Assembly: GCF_001411555.2 (NCBI RefSeq)
Contig: NC_049912.1
Coordinates: 1,071,001-1,135,000 of the forward strand
Length of the DNA stretch: 64,000 nt
From: Juglans regia
Taxonomy: Eukaryota > Streptophyta > Magnoliopsida > Fagales > Juglandaceae
Reading direction: 5' to 3'
Under the pieces are notes generated by a model. The model had not been told where the DNA came from. It made no database searches and worked only from the letters and a program-made list of their open reading frames with translations. Of the stretch, positions 24,255-35,400 are shown in pieces. A program made the translations under genes and the position numbers. Position 1 is the first letter of the stretch. Each line of letters starts with the position of its first letter.

Positions 24255-25097
24255 TTAAGGAGTTCGGTCCAAACCGAAAAAACCGACTTGACTGAATGGT
24301 ACTTCGATTTGGTACCTCAGTCCCACAAATTATGGACCGAAGAAATTTGGTTTTTTCTTGGAGTCTATAAAATTTGGACGAGACCAAATTCCTATATATA
24401 TTTTAAAAATATTTTTAATAATTTAAAATATTATTTTTATATAGTGATTATATAAGTTAATGATGTAATTTTTATTTAATTTATTATCATTGACCATATA
24501 AAATAAAAAATAATATATGCTATCAATTAATAATAAATCATAAATCATGTGATAATTTATGTCATTATATGTAAATAGTTAATACATTATACATTCATAC
24601 ATATTCTACTATTTACACTCAATTAAAGTAATTAGGTAATTTTTTTTTTATAAATATCTAAGTTGCAAGCAAGTATAAATAATCTATGTACAATGAAATT
24701 ATTTGATATTCATTAACCATATATAAAATGTATGACATTATTAATAATTATGCACACTAAAGAGTAAAGTCTAAGTTAGTAAGTAGTAACTATCAACATC
24801 ATAAATATAATTATAGTTAAATATTATTTTTAAATGAGTTAGTTATATAATTCACATAATTGTAATTTGAGTAATTTAAATAATTTTTTATTAATTTATT
24901 TGAAAATAAGATGAAACAAAATAACAAAATAATTGGGTCGAATCAAACAAATTAATTGGACTAGACCGATAGCTACCGGTCCAGTTCGATCCCAATGGGT
25001 GTTTGGTCCGGTCCGGTTTGGAAGATTGATGGACCAAAAATTTTGGTCCATCACCCTCAGACCAGATTGGACTAGACCGAACCGATTTACACCCCTA
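24255..25097. mobile_element. hAT-like non-autonomous element (left end uncertain)
   Basis: The right end ...CCGATTTACACCCCTA is the typical terminus of plant hAT-type repeats whose other end reads TAGGGGTGTAAA. GGTCCGGTCCGGTTTGG and AACCGAAAAAACCGAC stretches near the two ends are roughly mirror-related; the middle is very AT-rich. The octamer after the right end (TCTGAGAC) only weakly resembles the one before the left end (TCTCACAG). No transposase. Confidence 0.5.
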
Positions 25098-25099
25098 TC

Positions 25100-25760
25100 T
25101 GAGACATGAGCAACGGTTTCTTCTTTTATAGAGTATTTCTTGAATATCTTGTGCAGTACATAGTGATAGTCACTGTAACTTCTTTATAGCTTTGCTAATA
25201 AATATGAAGTCATTAATTAATATAGCCTACCTTACTAATAAAAACAATATTATTTGTGTCAGTAGCTCTCTTATTGCCCGATTTTATCTTCACTGGAATG
25301 AGATCAATTTTTCTCAATTTCTCAAACGTTATGCACTATGCTTTACCACGACCTCATTTCACCTTAGAAATGGCTTAAAAATATAGGAAGAAATCATTTT
25401 TAGAATTACTATTTTGTAGTTCTTCTAAAAGATGCATGCATATATCTATAGTAACGTTGACATGCATGCAACAACTACTTTGCATTAGATACTAATTAAT
25501 CATCTATTGTATTATGCTTCAATCCTTCGTCGACAATGCATGTGGCCTATTTCTCAAAGTCTTGTCATTACATACATACATGTAACAGAGATTCACAAAA
25601 TATGCAAGTTCAAAGGTATTGAGAAGTCATGAGAAAAAAGATTATGAAAATAAGTAGTAAAACTTCATAAAAAAATCACTAATTATATAGATATAATTAT
25701 TTAATTTGTTGCATGGTACATATATATTATATCATATGATCAAATCATATTTATCCCATC
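25100..25760. other. Gene-free AT-rich spacer
   Basis: No gene recognised between the hAT-like element and the LINE tail. Confidence 0.45.
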
Positions 25761-25804
25761 TTTTTTTTTTTTTGAAATAAATCTCTTGTATTTGATTTGA
25801 ATGA

Positions 25805-26092
25805 TCATTCATTACAAAGTTTGTCTTTCTCCAGACAACTACTTACAAATTCTTGTGCTTCTTCTATCCACACTCTCTGAGAATCTAATTGTAAAATTTT
25901 TTTTGCTAAGGTGTGTGCAACTGTGTTTTTCTCTCTATGTACAAAACTCTCATGCCACTCTGTTCTATCATGAAGATATTTCTTTATTTCTTGTGTAATA
26001 TTCCCATAGCAGGAATAGTCTTCATTTTCATTGTTCACTGCATTGATAATAACATGTGCATCACCTTCTAAAATAATTTTGTTAAAACTCAA
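25805..26092 (-). pseudogene. LINE RNase H-like domain
   Basis: The frame has the plant LINE RNase H signature: ILEGDAHVIINAVN near the start, then TEWHESFVHREKNTVAHTLAKK. It lies next to the poly(A) tail, as expected for the C-terminal domain of ORF2. Upstream sequence is frameshifted. Confidence 0.8.
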
Positions 26093-26769
26093 CTCTCTAC
26101 ATAATTATGTTGTTCTCTATAAGGCTAAACTTTCTGCTATAGCTGGTTGGTATACATATATTCTTTGATCACACGCTGCTGCCAAAATTTCCCCTTTCTC
26201 ATCTCTGATAATGATTCCAATTCCCATTTTCCTATTATTTTGATCCATTGTTGCATCCCAATTGGCTTTCACAAAGTTCTACATAGGTTTTTCCCATTGT
26301 TGATCCTTCCTCTTTTTGTTGCACTTTTGAAACTCTCATTGACTGTTTGGCTGACTAATATTCTTAGAGTCATTCCTTTGCTGATCTAATCACACTAATG
26401 AGACTTTTAAACTTTTGGTAAAAAATGAACTCATTCATTTTCATCCACAAACCCCTCATTGTTGTTGTTGTTGTATCTTCCATTTCTACATTTGTTAATT
26501 TTACCCTTAACTTCTCCCATAGACCGAGAAAGTCATCTTCTGCACTTTTCCATTTCTATATTGGATTCATCATCACCGCCTAGACATCATTTGCAGTTGG
26601 ACACTGCCATAATAAGTGCATCACTGACTCATCTTCTTGGAGGCATATGGGACACAGGGGATTATCCACAATTCTTTTTGTTGAATAAGTTCCTTCTTGT
26701 GGCAAGCAAATCGTTGCCTACTTTCTAAAAGAAGATCTTCACTTTCCCAGGGACATTTATACCTCGTTT

Positions 26770-26980
26770 ATTTTCGAAGATAAGATGAGTTAAATTGAGA
26801 TTAAAGTTAAAAAGTTGAATAAAATATTGTTAAAATATATTTTTTAATATTATTTTTGTTTTAAGATTTGAAAATTTTAAATTGTTTATTTTATTTTGTA
26901 TTGAAATTTGAAAAATTTGTAATGATTAGATAAGATAAGATGAGATGAGTTGAGAAGTTTTCTGAAAACAAACGAGATCG
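26770..26980. mobile_element. Family A MITE inserted in the LINE
   Basis: Left end ACCTCGTTTATTTTCG and right end CTGAAAACAAACGAGAT are near-inverted. The interior has AAGATAAGATGAGTTAAATTGAG and AAGATAAGATGAGATGAGTTGAG. LINE zf-RVT coding similarity continues on both sides. Target duplication is not clear. Confidence 0.68.
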
Positions 26981-27178
26981 ATTCCAAATGTTCTTCCATC
27001 TTCCATCCATCTTACACTTCTCTGATGATTCTCCCTGAATTGATTTTTTCCTCTCAATCTCCACATAATAAGCACTTTTGACTGTGAATAAACCTTTCTC
27101 TAATGGACCTCAGATCAATTTATCTTCTGCACCGAGTTACTTAAAGGAATACTGCAAATTTGCTCTACCTCCTCCTAT

Positions 27179-28750
27179 TTAAATACTCCGTATCAGTTCC
27201 TCATTCCATTCATCTTTCTGCTGGATGATTAGCTCCTTCACTTTTATATCTTCATTCAGAATCGACATTGGAGATTGTACTTTAAAAGAGATTGGTGTGG
27301 ATAACCATTTGTGACCCCAAATTTTTATTTTGTTGACATTACCCATCCTCCATCTCAGACCCTCTTTCAACAAACCCAAAGCACCATTTGTGACCCCAAA
27401 TTTTGATTTTGTTGCCATTATCCATCTTCCATCTCAGACCCTCTTTCAACAAACCCAAAGCTCCCCACACACTCCTCCAAATAAGTGATGGTTTATCACC
27501 CAGTTTAGTTTTCAATAGGGATGTTCTTTTAAAATACTTCTCTTTGAAAATCACTGCCACCAAACTATTAGGATTCTTGATAAATCTCCAACCTTACTTA
27601 GCAAGCAAAGCAGAATTGAAACTCTCAAGTCCCTGAATCTTAATCCTCCCTTCCCGTTTTGTTTTCCCATCTTTTCCCAGCTCCACCACTGCACAATTCT
27701 ATTCCTTTGTTGATTTCTCCACCAAAAGTTTGCGCACATCACATTAAGCTCTTGACACAATTTTTTGGGGATCTTGAATACACTCATAGTATAAGTGGGT
27801 ATTGCCAAAAACACAATCTTTATCATGATTTCCTTGTCTGCAGCAAACAAACATGTGTTCTTCCAATTATTAATTTTTTGCTAAACCCTCTTCTTAATGC
27901 ATTCGAAGGTATTATATTTCGATTTGCCTACCATGGTTGGTAATCCAAAGTATTTCTCAAAGCTACCACTCATTGATGCTCCCCCTGCTGCTATTATCTC
28001 CCTTTTATCTTCAATACTAGTATTATAACTAAAAAAGATGGTTGTCTTTTCTCTGGTCAAAAATTATCCCAAAGCTTTCTCATATCTAAGGAGCATTTCT
28101 TGTATTTTTAACCATTCATCCAATCTGGCCCTGCCAAACAACATGCAATCATCCACAGATAGTAGGATGGTTTATTCTTGTTACTCCCCTTACTGCTACT
28201 ACCCCTCTTGTGTCCCCCTTGGAGTTAGAATTATTAAGCAAATAGCTTAATCCTTCTGCACAGAGAATAAACAAGTTTGGAGAAAGTGATTTCCTTGTCT
28301 TAAACCCCTTGAAGGAAATATTTTCCTACTTGGCTTACCATTGATCATCACATAAAAGGTAATAGACGATACACATAACATGATCATTTCTACCCACTTA
28401 TTACAGAAACCCATCTTTCTCATTATTTTCTCCAAGAAAGGCCACTCTATTATGTCATAGGCTTTTGACATATCTTACTTAATGGCCATACTTTTCAAAG
28501 TTCCTTTTTTTTTTCTAACCTTCGTTGAGTGCATAACTTCATAGGCCACTATAATATTGTTAGTTATTAATCTTCTTGGGATGAAAGCACTTTGATTGGA
28601 AGATATGATTTCTGTCAACACTTTTTTTAGTCTATTAGCCAACATCTTTGACATAATTTTGTATAAAACATTACAAAAACTAATTGGCCTATACTCACTT
28701 GTATATGGATAAAGTTCATTGATGGATTTAATGCATTGCCATTCAAGCAA
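27179..28750 (-). pseudogene. LINE reverse transcriptase and zf-RVT region
   Basis: Minus-strand pieces: [23 protein letters not shown] and [15 protein letters not shown] (28750-28475); MSKAYDIIEWPFLEKIM and GLRQG (28471-28247); an SVDDCMLF box near 28155 in place of the usual YADD/FADD catalytic motif; the segment FLAIPTYTMSVFKIPKKLCQELN with NFWWR (27850-27551); and IKIWGHKWL (27418-27179). These match the L1 RT through zf-RVT order. Stops between the pieces and the altered catalytic box show it is dead. Confidence 0.88.
27304..27461. repeat. 79-bp tandem duplication inside the LINE
   Basis: CCATTTGTGACCCCAAATTT through AACAAACCCAAAGC occurs twice head to tail (27304-27382, 27383-27461), duplicating the part encoding GLLKEGLRW and NKIKIWGHKW. 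The second copy differs at a few bases. Confidence 0.85.
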
Positions 28751-29501
28751 GAAAGTACAACTGTGCTCACCTCATCTCCAATTATGCTTCAATGATTTTG
28801 AAAGAAACAAGCTCCAAATCCATTAGGCCTAGGTGACTTGAATGAAGCCATCTGGTTTATAGTTTCTTCTACCTCCCTTCTGGTGTAAGTCTTTGAAATA
28901 CAATCATCCATCTCTCTTGAAACTTTGACCTCCAAGTTCTTAAGACAGTCCTCAATCTCATTTGCACTTGGCTAAGAAGAAGTGAATAAATTTTCAAAGA
29001 AGGACTTAAAAGCTCCTTCAATCTCCTCTGGCCTCGAGAAACTTCTATTTTGATCATCTACTATTTGCTTTATCAGATTCTTCTTTCTCCTCTGCCTAGC
29101 ACATGAATGGAAAAATTTGGTATTTATATCTCCATGCTAATACCAATTCCTCTTGGCCATTTGTCTCCATTTCATGTCTTCCTTATTAAGCATTACACCA
29201 ATCTCCTTTTGAATCTTTTTGATACTCTCCAAGTTATACCTATTATCTTTTGATTGTAGTTGTTTCAATGCTTATGTTCTTTTCTTCCTAACTCTTTCCC
29301 CCTCTTTGCTCTTAGATGGTTACTCCACTTGACTAGAGCCCCTCTGCTTCCCTCCATCAGCTTTTGGAAATTATACATGGATTCTCTTATTTATGTTTGG
29401 TCTTTCCATACTCCCTTCAACACCTCTTCACATTCTTCCTCGAGAGCCCTACTTGCTTCATATCTGAAAATTTTCCTCACTCTCCAATCTCTATTACCAG
29501 C

Positions 29502-29729
29502 CTAACTCGCAGATAATAAAATAGGTTTATGATCAAAGCTCATTGCTACTAGCACTTCCACAGATCTCTCATTAAAATCTTCAGACCACTTTGTGTTTGC
29601 AATAGCCTTGTCCAACCTTTCTTTAGTGAAGGAATCATCTTCATGCTTGTTACTCCAAGTAAATTTATCCATTCTCCATCCCAAATCAAACAGTTCCCCT
29701 TTCTCTAGAGCTTCTCTAAATCTGACCAT
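29502..29729 (-). pseudogene. LINE endonuclease fragment
   Basis: Contains FREALEKGELFDLGWRMDKF, then TWSNKHEDDSFTKERLDKA and SFDHKPILLSA, matching the C-terminal part of apurinic-like endonucleases of plant L1 elements, including the SDH-type catalytic His region. Upstream endonuclease motifs are not found, so this is close to the truncation point. Confidence 0.82.
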
Positions 29730-31206
29730 TTGTCTTTCCTATCTTGAACCTCCTCCTTTTTTTTTGCATTAATGGTATTGCATCATTAATGCAATCCGAT
29801 GCTCATTTCAAATTTTTCGAGATGTTACAATTTTTATTTTTTTTTTGTTGCATGGTTTCTTAGAAATAAGTTTTGACTCAGAGATACACCTCAGTGTCTC
29901 TTTGCTAGTAGGTTTTATTTTCAAACCTTCTATTTTATTCTTTGATTGGCTTGATTTAATGAATGTGGCCCTAGTCTTTTATAGTCATGTTCATGCTCCA
30001 TTTTATAGTGTGAGGTTTTGTGCATTATGTTCTGTATTTCCTTAGATTTTTCTTTCATGCAAAGTTGATGATTGTGCCTTTATTGTTGGGTTAGTTTCGC
30101 GTGGTTGCTGCTCCTGTCATTGACTGAGCACCTCACTTGTGTTTTATTAGTTTCTTTTTCTCCCATAGGATATAAATCTGAAACCAATTATGTAATTTAT
30201 TGGCTTGGAAACTCAATTAATACTTCAATACAAAGCCTTTACAATATACACTACTGTTATCTCCCATGGAGCATTTTGTAGTTGTATAAGTCACATATGC
30301 TACTTCTTGTTGTTCTGCCTCAATGTCTTCCTGTAACATCAAATGGCATTGTTTCTTGAAGTTCAATAATTCCTATGTCCACAGATTTTTTTCAAGTCCA
30401 TTTTGTCGGCAAAATGTAAGTGTAAGAACAGTTTCATTTTCTTGTCCTCATTAGTTCCTTTTCTTAATCAATTTGGATTCCATTAACCCATATGGCAATT
30501 TTGACTAGAAGAGCCAGTGGAACATAACTAAGGAAAGTAATGGGAGATAGGCTTCCCCATTCTTTTTAGCCCCACAATCCTAGTGAATGCAGTATTTAGT
30601 TCCAACTTCCAACCATTTCGTATAATGCCAAGAGATTTACTAGTTGAACCAAATGAAGTTGCCATTTGGCCCTTGCTAATGGCCACTTGTGTCGTACTAT
30701 ACATAGTTTATTAGCAGTTGGATATTTGACAGCTCACCAAATTAATAGCCAGGCTAAGGCATGCACGAGAGTGACTGAGAGATGAGAGTTCATTAGATTC
30801 CACTTTACTGAATATATTAGTTAGAGCTTTATCTAATCTCTCTCCAGTGACACACTAAAACTATGTGGTTTGAAGGAAGAAAAGGGAAAAATGTATGTAG
30901 GGAAGCACTTGAATGGTCTGTTTATACTTAGTGAAATATTGGATCCTTGGTATCATACATATAATCTGCTCCACCTTTAAAGGTACTTTTTTGGTCATCC
31001 TTGTCACCAAGTAAAACCATTCGGCTTTCCTTCATGTTGCAGTGAAGACTTTACTTAAACCATAATTAAGTTCCAAATCTGGTTGAAGTTGAGCTGCAAG
31101 GATCTATGCCAATATGCATATTGTTTTGTAAATCAGGATTCTGTTCTCTTTGTTGTGAATATCGGGTGCATTAACTATATCGCAGGATTGTTCTTGTAGG
31201 GTTGCA

Positions 31207-31312
31207 TGCACTTTTTACTGGAGAACATGATCCTTGGGAGGCTTGGCTCAATGTTGATGCTTCTGGTTTTTCTAGTGTTATTGGTTTAGGTAGAAATGGA
31301 ATTAAGTTATGA
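31207..31312 (+). pseudogene. Unidentified coding-like fragment 1
   Basis: After an AG that could be a splice acceptor (TTCTTGTAG), the frame reads LFTGEHDPWEAWLNVDASGF and continues SSVIGLGRNGIKL before a stop. Composition is protein-like rather than random. I do not recognise the family. Confidence 0.35.
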
Positions 31313-31600
31313 TAGCTGAGCCCACACACTTGTGATAGCATAGCACTTATATATGGTGTTTGTTTTATTATCTTACACTCTTGTTCATGTCCATTGTAAT
31401 GTAACTTTATGTCTTATTTCAGAAGCGCATATAAATTTCTTGCCTTTTAGTATAGTGGCTGTGAGTATTTTCTAAACAAAGAATCTTGGACTTAAATCCA
31501 TTTGATATAACTCAATAATGAGGTGCATCCAATACAAAGTGAAGCAAGTATTTGTGGCATTTAATTTTAAGTTATTAAAAGTATAGTTGCCCCATATCAA

Positions 31601-31731
31601 TTCGATTCACAAGCATGGGCTTGGTCAACAGACTATGGGTGGCCATCTTCTGCTAATTTTGCTTCTGTTAATGAAAAGGTTAGAAAAGTTGCACTTAATA
31701 TCTCAAGGACGCGAAGAAATTCTGGATGAAA
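31601..31731 (+). pseudogene. Unidentified coding-like fragment 2
   Basis: The frame reads FDSQAWAWSTDYGWPSSANF, then ASVNEKVRKVALNISRTRRNSG and a stop. It is in the same orientation as fragment 1 about 290 bp upstream and may be the next exon of one decayed gene. Family not recognised. Confidence 0.35.
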
Positions 31732-32469
31732 ATAGAAAAACTGGTTAGTTTATCTATGAAGGTTAGGTTTTTTGCTTCCTTGTGTTAATGTCTCTTTACT
31801 ATCACTTGTAGATCTGATTTTAATATTTTTTACTTTTTTTTTTCATTATAATTTTTTGTACGTATTGTTGGGAAGTCTTGTGCCTTTGCCACTTATGCAT
31901 ACAGCTTGTTGTTATCCAAAAACTGATAAATAATAGGACATGTCCTCATTATGAAGTATATTTGGGCCTCCCAGGTATATAAGTCCACGCTGAAGCAAGA
32001 TGGTAATGTGGGACCATGTGAGTGAGGTAAACATGCAGCCTTCTTGTGAATATTTAGAATGAACTATCTGGCATTTTCTTGTCCTATATTGTGTGATATC
32101 AGTCGTGGAGCTGTTCACCTTTTAGACTTTACATACAGTCTTTTTGTGTATGTGTTGTGGGTCTGTTTTGTGCATGAGCTTGTGGTTCTGGATTTGTGAA
32201 ATTGGGTTTCTTTAGGGTTCAAAAGTGGTCATGTATTGTTTTAAAATTTGGATCTGCTGCTACATTGTGTTGTCTTCTTTTAATTAGGTAGAGATGCTGA
32301 GAGTTACATAAGACTAAAATTTTATTGGATAGTACTTGATTAACAACATTGATCGGTGCAAGAAATTTCTAGCTTTAGGGTTTAGTTCATATATTAATTA
32401 TATCTTACAGTTGTATATACATATATATTAGTTCATCAGGATTAATTTTATGGATTTTTTATTTTATTT

Positions 32470-32913
32470 TGTGAAATATTTTTTGCGGCAAGTAAAATTT
32501 GCCAGAATTAATGTTTTTGCATATTAAACTTATTTCCGGCGATCGTATATCGTTGGAAATAATTTTATCGGCGATTTTTATAAAAGTTTTCCTACTGATT
32601 TAATTAGGCCGTTGGAATAGATCTCTTCATTAGTAGCGATTTATTAAATTTTTGCGACGACTATAATTTGCTGCAAAAAGTTTTTCCAGCGATTTAATAG
32701 GCAAACCGAATATGTATTTACAGTGTTTTATTTAGAATTTGCGATGAAAAAAATTGCTGAAAAAGATAACCTTTTAGCAGCGATTTTTTACTTCTGTTGA
32801 GGTAAATCATAAGTGAATGAATAATACCGGCGAATATGCAGCGAGGTATAAATTGCATGATGGATTTTTTCCAACGAAAATAATTGCTTATAAAAGTCAA
32901 TTTCCTTGTAGTG
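32470..32913. mobile_element. CACTA (EnSpm) transposon right end with subterminal repeats
   Basis: Ends in TTTCCTTGTAGTG (32901-32913), the inverted form of the CACTACAAGGAAA terminus. The preceding about 440 bp hold many short motifs in both orientations of the type GCGATTT/AAATCGC, GCGACGACTATA, TTGCTGCAAAAAG and CCGGCGAT, typical of CACTA subterminal arrays. No matching CACTACAAG left end was found upstream. Confidence 0.7.
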
Positions 32914-33985
32914 ACGTAGTTAGTTAAACTGGCATGATGATCAACTTTGGGTACATGAATATTGCCAAACACGCATGGATTTAATATGCCTGGCCTCTTT
33001 CTTGTTTTACACGTACGTACAATGGTGTTTGAGGTTTTGTCCTGGTTTAATCCGGGTTTAAAGAAATATTATTTTTCATCGCTTTCAGATTAGGCCATGC
33101 ATATAAAAATGGTTCGTTCAGCTTCAAGCTGAAGGATTGGCAATGAAAAGCTGGATGAAAAAGCAGGAGGAGCTGTTTGTACCAGATGTGAAGGAACAGC
33201 AACAAATATATGATCTTCTCAGACGTTTGAGCTTCTTCTTTAATTTATTTCTGGCAACGTGGGCCTGCCTGCATGTGTGTTCAATGCAATTCTGACACTT
33301 TACGGAAAGAGTCATTAAGCGTTCATTCAGCGTAGACAATTCCATGTGCTAATCAAGTAGAATCCAATGTAAGAAAAAACCAGGCAGCTTATTTTCACAC
33401 CCCGAAAAGGAAGCGAAAAAAAACCAAAATAATGGGATGCTTTTTGTTTTGTTGTTCTCTCTCTCTCTCTCTCTCACTCTCTCTCTCTCTATATATATAA
33501 TACTGTTACATCCATAAAATAATTACATAATCTAATATCACATATTGACGTAGTTCTATCTAATTAATAAAAATAAATTTATAATCTGATAAACTACATC
33601 AAGCTACATTAATTTATAAGATTATTTTTGTATAATTTTTTTATAATTAAAATATTTTTCATATATATATATATAAATATACACACACACAAGCTAGAGG
33701 TAAATTGTCTGTCAATTTATGATCTTTAGCCATGGATCACCCTACACGTGCATTCCCTAAATTTTCTCTGAATTTTGACTAATAAACACACTTATTTCTA
33801 TTTTATCAAATCACTTTTCAAAAACAACATATATTCCATTCTCTATATATATCTTTATCTACTCCATTTTAACATTATTCTTTACTCTTTATCTATTATT
33901 TCTTTATGTCTTTTATTGAGTCTTTATTCTTTCTTTTGCTTTTAGCCTCTTCAAGCTTCCAAACCCAAATTCTCAATTTTATTAC
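32914..33985. other. Gene-free region
   Basis: No gene. Contains a (CT)n microsatellite (about 33456-33491), a family C MITE-like stretch (about 33540-33665) and a CA/TA run near 33662-33690. Confidence 0.45.
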
Positions 33986-33989
33986 CTTT

Positions 33990-34167
33990 TGTTTAAAGAA
34001 TTCTATTAACTTTCACAAATTATAATTCAATACTTGTTTTAAAATATATTTATTTTTTATTTAATTTCTCATCTTTCCTTTTTTAAAATCTAATTGAACA
34101 TCTTAACTCAAATAATTTAACTGATATTTACAAAATTTTAAAATACTTTTAACATCCAAACATGCCC
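33990..34167. mobile_element. MITE (family B), left end approximate
   Basis: Ends ...TTTTAACATCCAAACATGCCC followed by TAA. Read inverted it starts GGGCATGTTTGGATGTT, as at 44005. The interior shares TTGAGTTAAGAT and TGAATAAAATA-type sequence with other family B copies. Confidence 0.5.
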
Positions 34168-35012
34168 TAAACTTTTTTCTTAAAATAAAGAATTGCACGT
34201 GGAATTGTTTTGAGAAATGAGAACTATACCAAATATGCAGTATAAAGTAATATTTCACATAACAATTAACAAAGAAAAAATGCATCGAAAATATATATAA
34301 CAGTAATTAAAAAGATGTGGGCCGGTTCGGGAAAAAAAAAAAAAGGACAAAAAAGTAATAAAGAATGGGCCATATTGGCTTTGGTTTTAGGTCGACGCTC
34401 ACCAACCGAATAAACTGCAAAAGTGAGGGACCAGGGGCCAACTAAATTGTCATTATCATATTTATTATAATTAAATTAGGAGAAAGACTTAAGACTTTAG
34501 ACAGATACCAAGAGTAAGCTCAATGGCTATACTATATGATATATGGGTAATCTTATCTTATATTTTCGATCCAGACAAAAAGCATGCTTAGGAAGGAGTG
34601 AAAAAAAAATTATAAGAAAAATAAATATTATTTTTAAGATGAATAATTCTATATATAAGTTTTTAAGTTTGTAAATTTCGCTCATGTCTTTAATAAAAAA
34701 AAAAAAATAAGACTCAATAAAAGAATAACTTTTTTTACAATTTTTTTGATGGAGTCCATTTTTTTAATAAAGAATTTGTGTGAGATTTGTATATTTAAAA
34801 TTTGTAAAAAATAATTACTCCTTTTAAGATATATATTAAAAAAAGCAACTTGTTTTAAAATTTAAATCAAACTGATACACAAATAAAAATGAATTAATAA
34901 AAATGAATTAATTATGACTCATCCATGTAATTTTTTTTTTCTTTTTCTCTTTCTTTTTTATTATGCACTTATTGCTTTGCAATTTGAATGCTCGAATTAT
35001 GAGCATTGATTA

Positions 35013-35240
35013 TGGCCTCGTTTGGATTCGTTTTGTTTGTATTGAAAACTCACCTTAACTCATCTCATTTCATATTATCATTACGATTTTTTTAAATTTC
35101 TACACAAAATATAATAAATAATTCAATTTTTTTAAATCTTAAAATAATAATAATATTAAAAAATAATATTCTAACAATAATAATATTTTATTTTATTATT
35201 CATAAACCATCTCAACTTATCTTTAAATCTAAATGAGACA
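35013..35240. mobile_element. Family A MITE
   Basis: Left end TGGCCTCGTTTGGATTCG, right end AATCTAAATGAGACA; the interior has TTAACTCATCTCATTTCAT and CCATCTCAACTTATC. Possible imperfect TTA/TGA flanks. Confidence 0.65.
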
Positions 35241-35400
35241 TGAGAGTTGAGATAAAATGAATTGAGATGGTTTTAGATTAGTTGAATAAAATATTTTAGA
35301 ATATTATTTTTTAATATTACCATTATTTTATAATTTAAAAAAATTGTAATAATGAGATGAGATAAAATGAATTAAGTTAAGATCACTTCTCAATCGGGAC
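35241..35400. mobile_element. Second, partial family A MITE, adjacent
   Basis: Continues directly from the previous copy with GAGAGTTGAGATAAAATG and ends around AATTAAGTTAAGATCAC. It appears to be a neighbouring or nested insertion of the same family. Confidence 0.5.

Larger units (their letters stand above)
25761..29730 (-). mobile_element. Degenerate L1-type LINE (non-LTR retrotransposon)
   Basis: Read on the minus strand the order is endonuclease end, reverse transcriptase, zf-RVT-like region, RNase H, then a poly(A) tail seen as a T-run at 25761-25773. This is the plant L1 layout. No 5' UTR or ORF1 is seen, so the copy appears 5'-truncated within the endonuclease. Many stops and frameshifts. 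A family A MITE (about 26770-26980) and an internal 79-bp duplication interrupt it. No convincing target-site duplication found. Confidence 0.88.
29830..32470. other. Unassigned region with two coding-like fragments
   Basis: No complete gene. Two short stretches read like real protein (see separate entries at 31207 and 31601). Otherwise T-rich with no domain recognised. It may be internal sequence of the CACTA element whose right end lies at 32913, or a decayed host gene. Confidence 0.35.

Noticed and set aside
31620..31760. A complete gene around the coding-like fragments at 31.2-31.7 kb
   Set aside because: No start, no long exon and no recognisable domain. Kept only as fragments.
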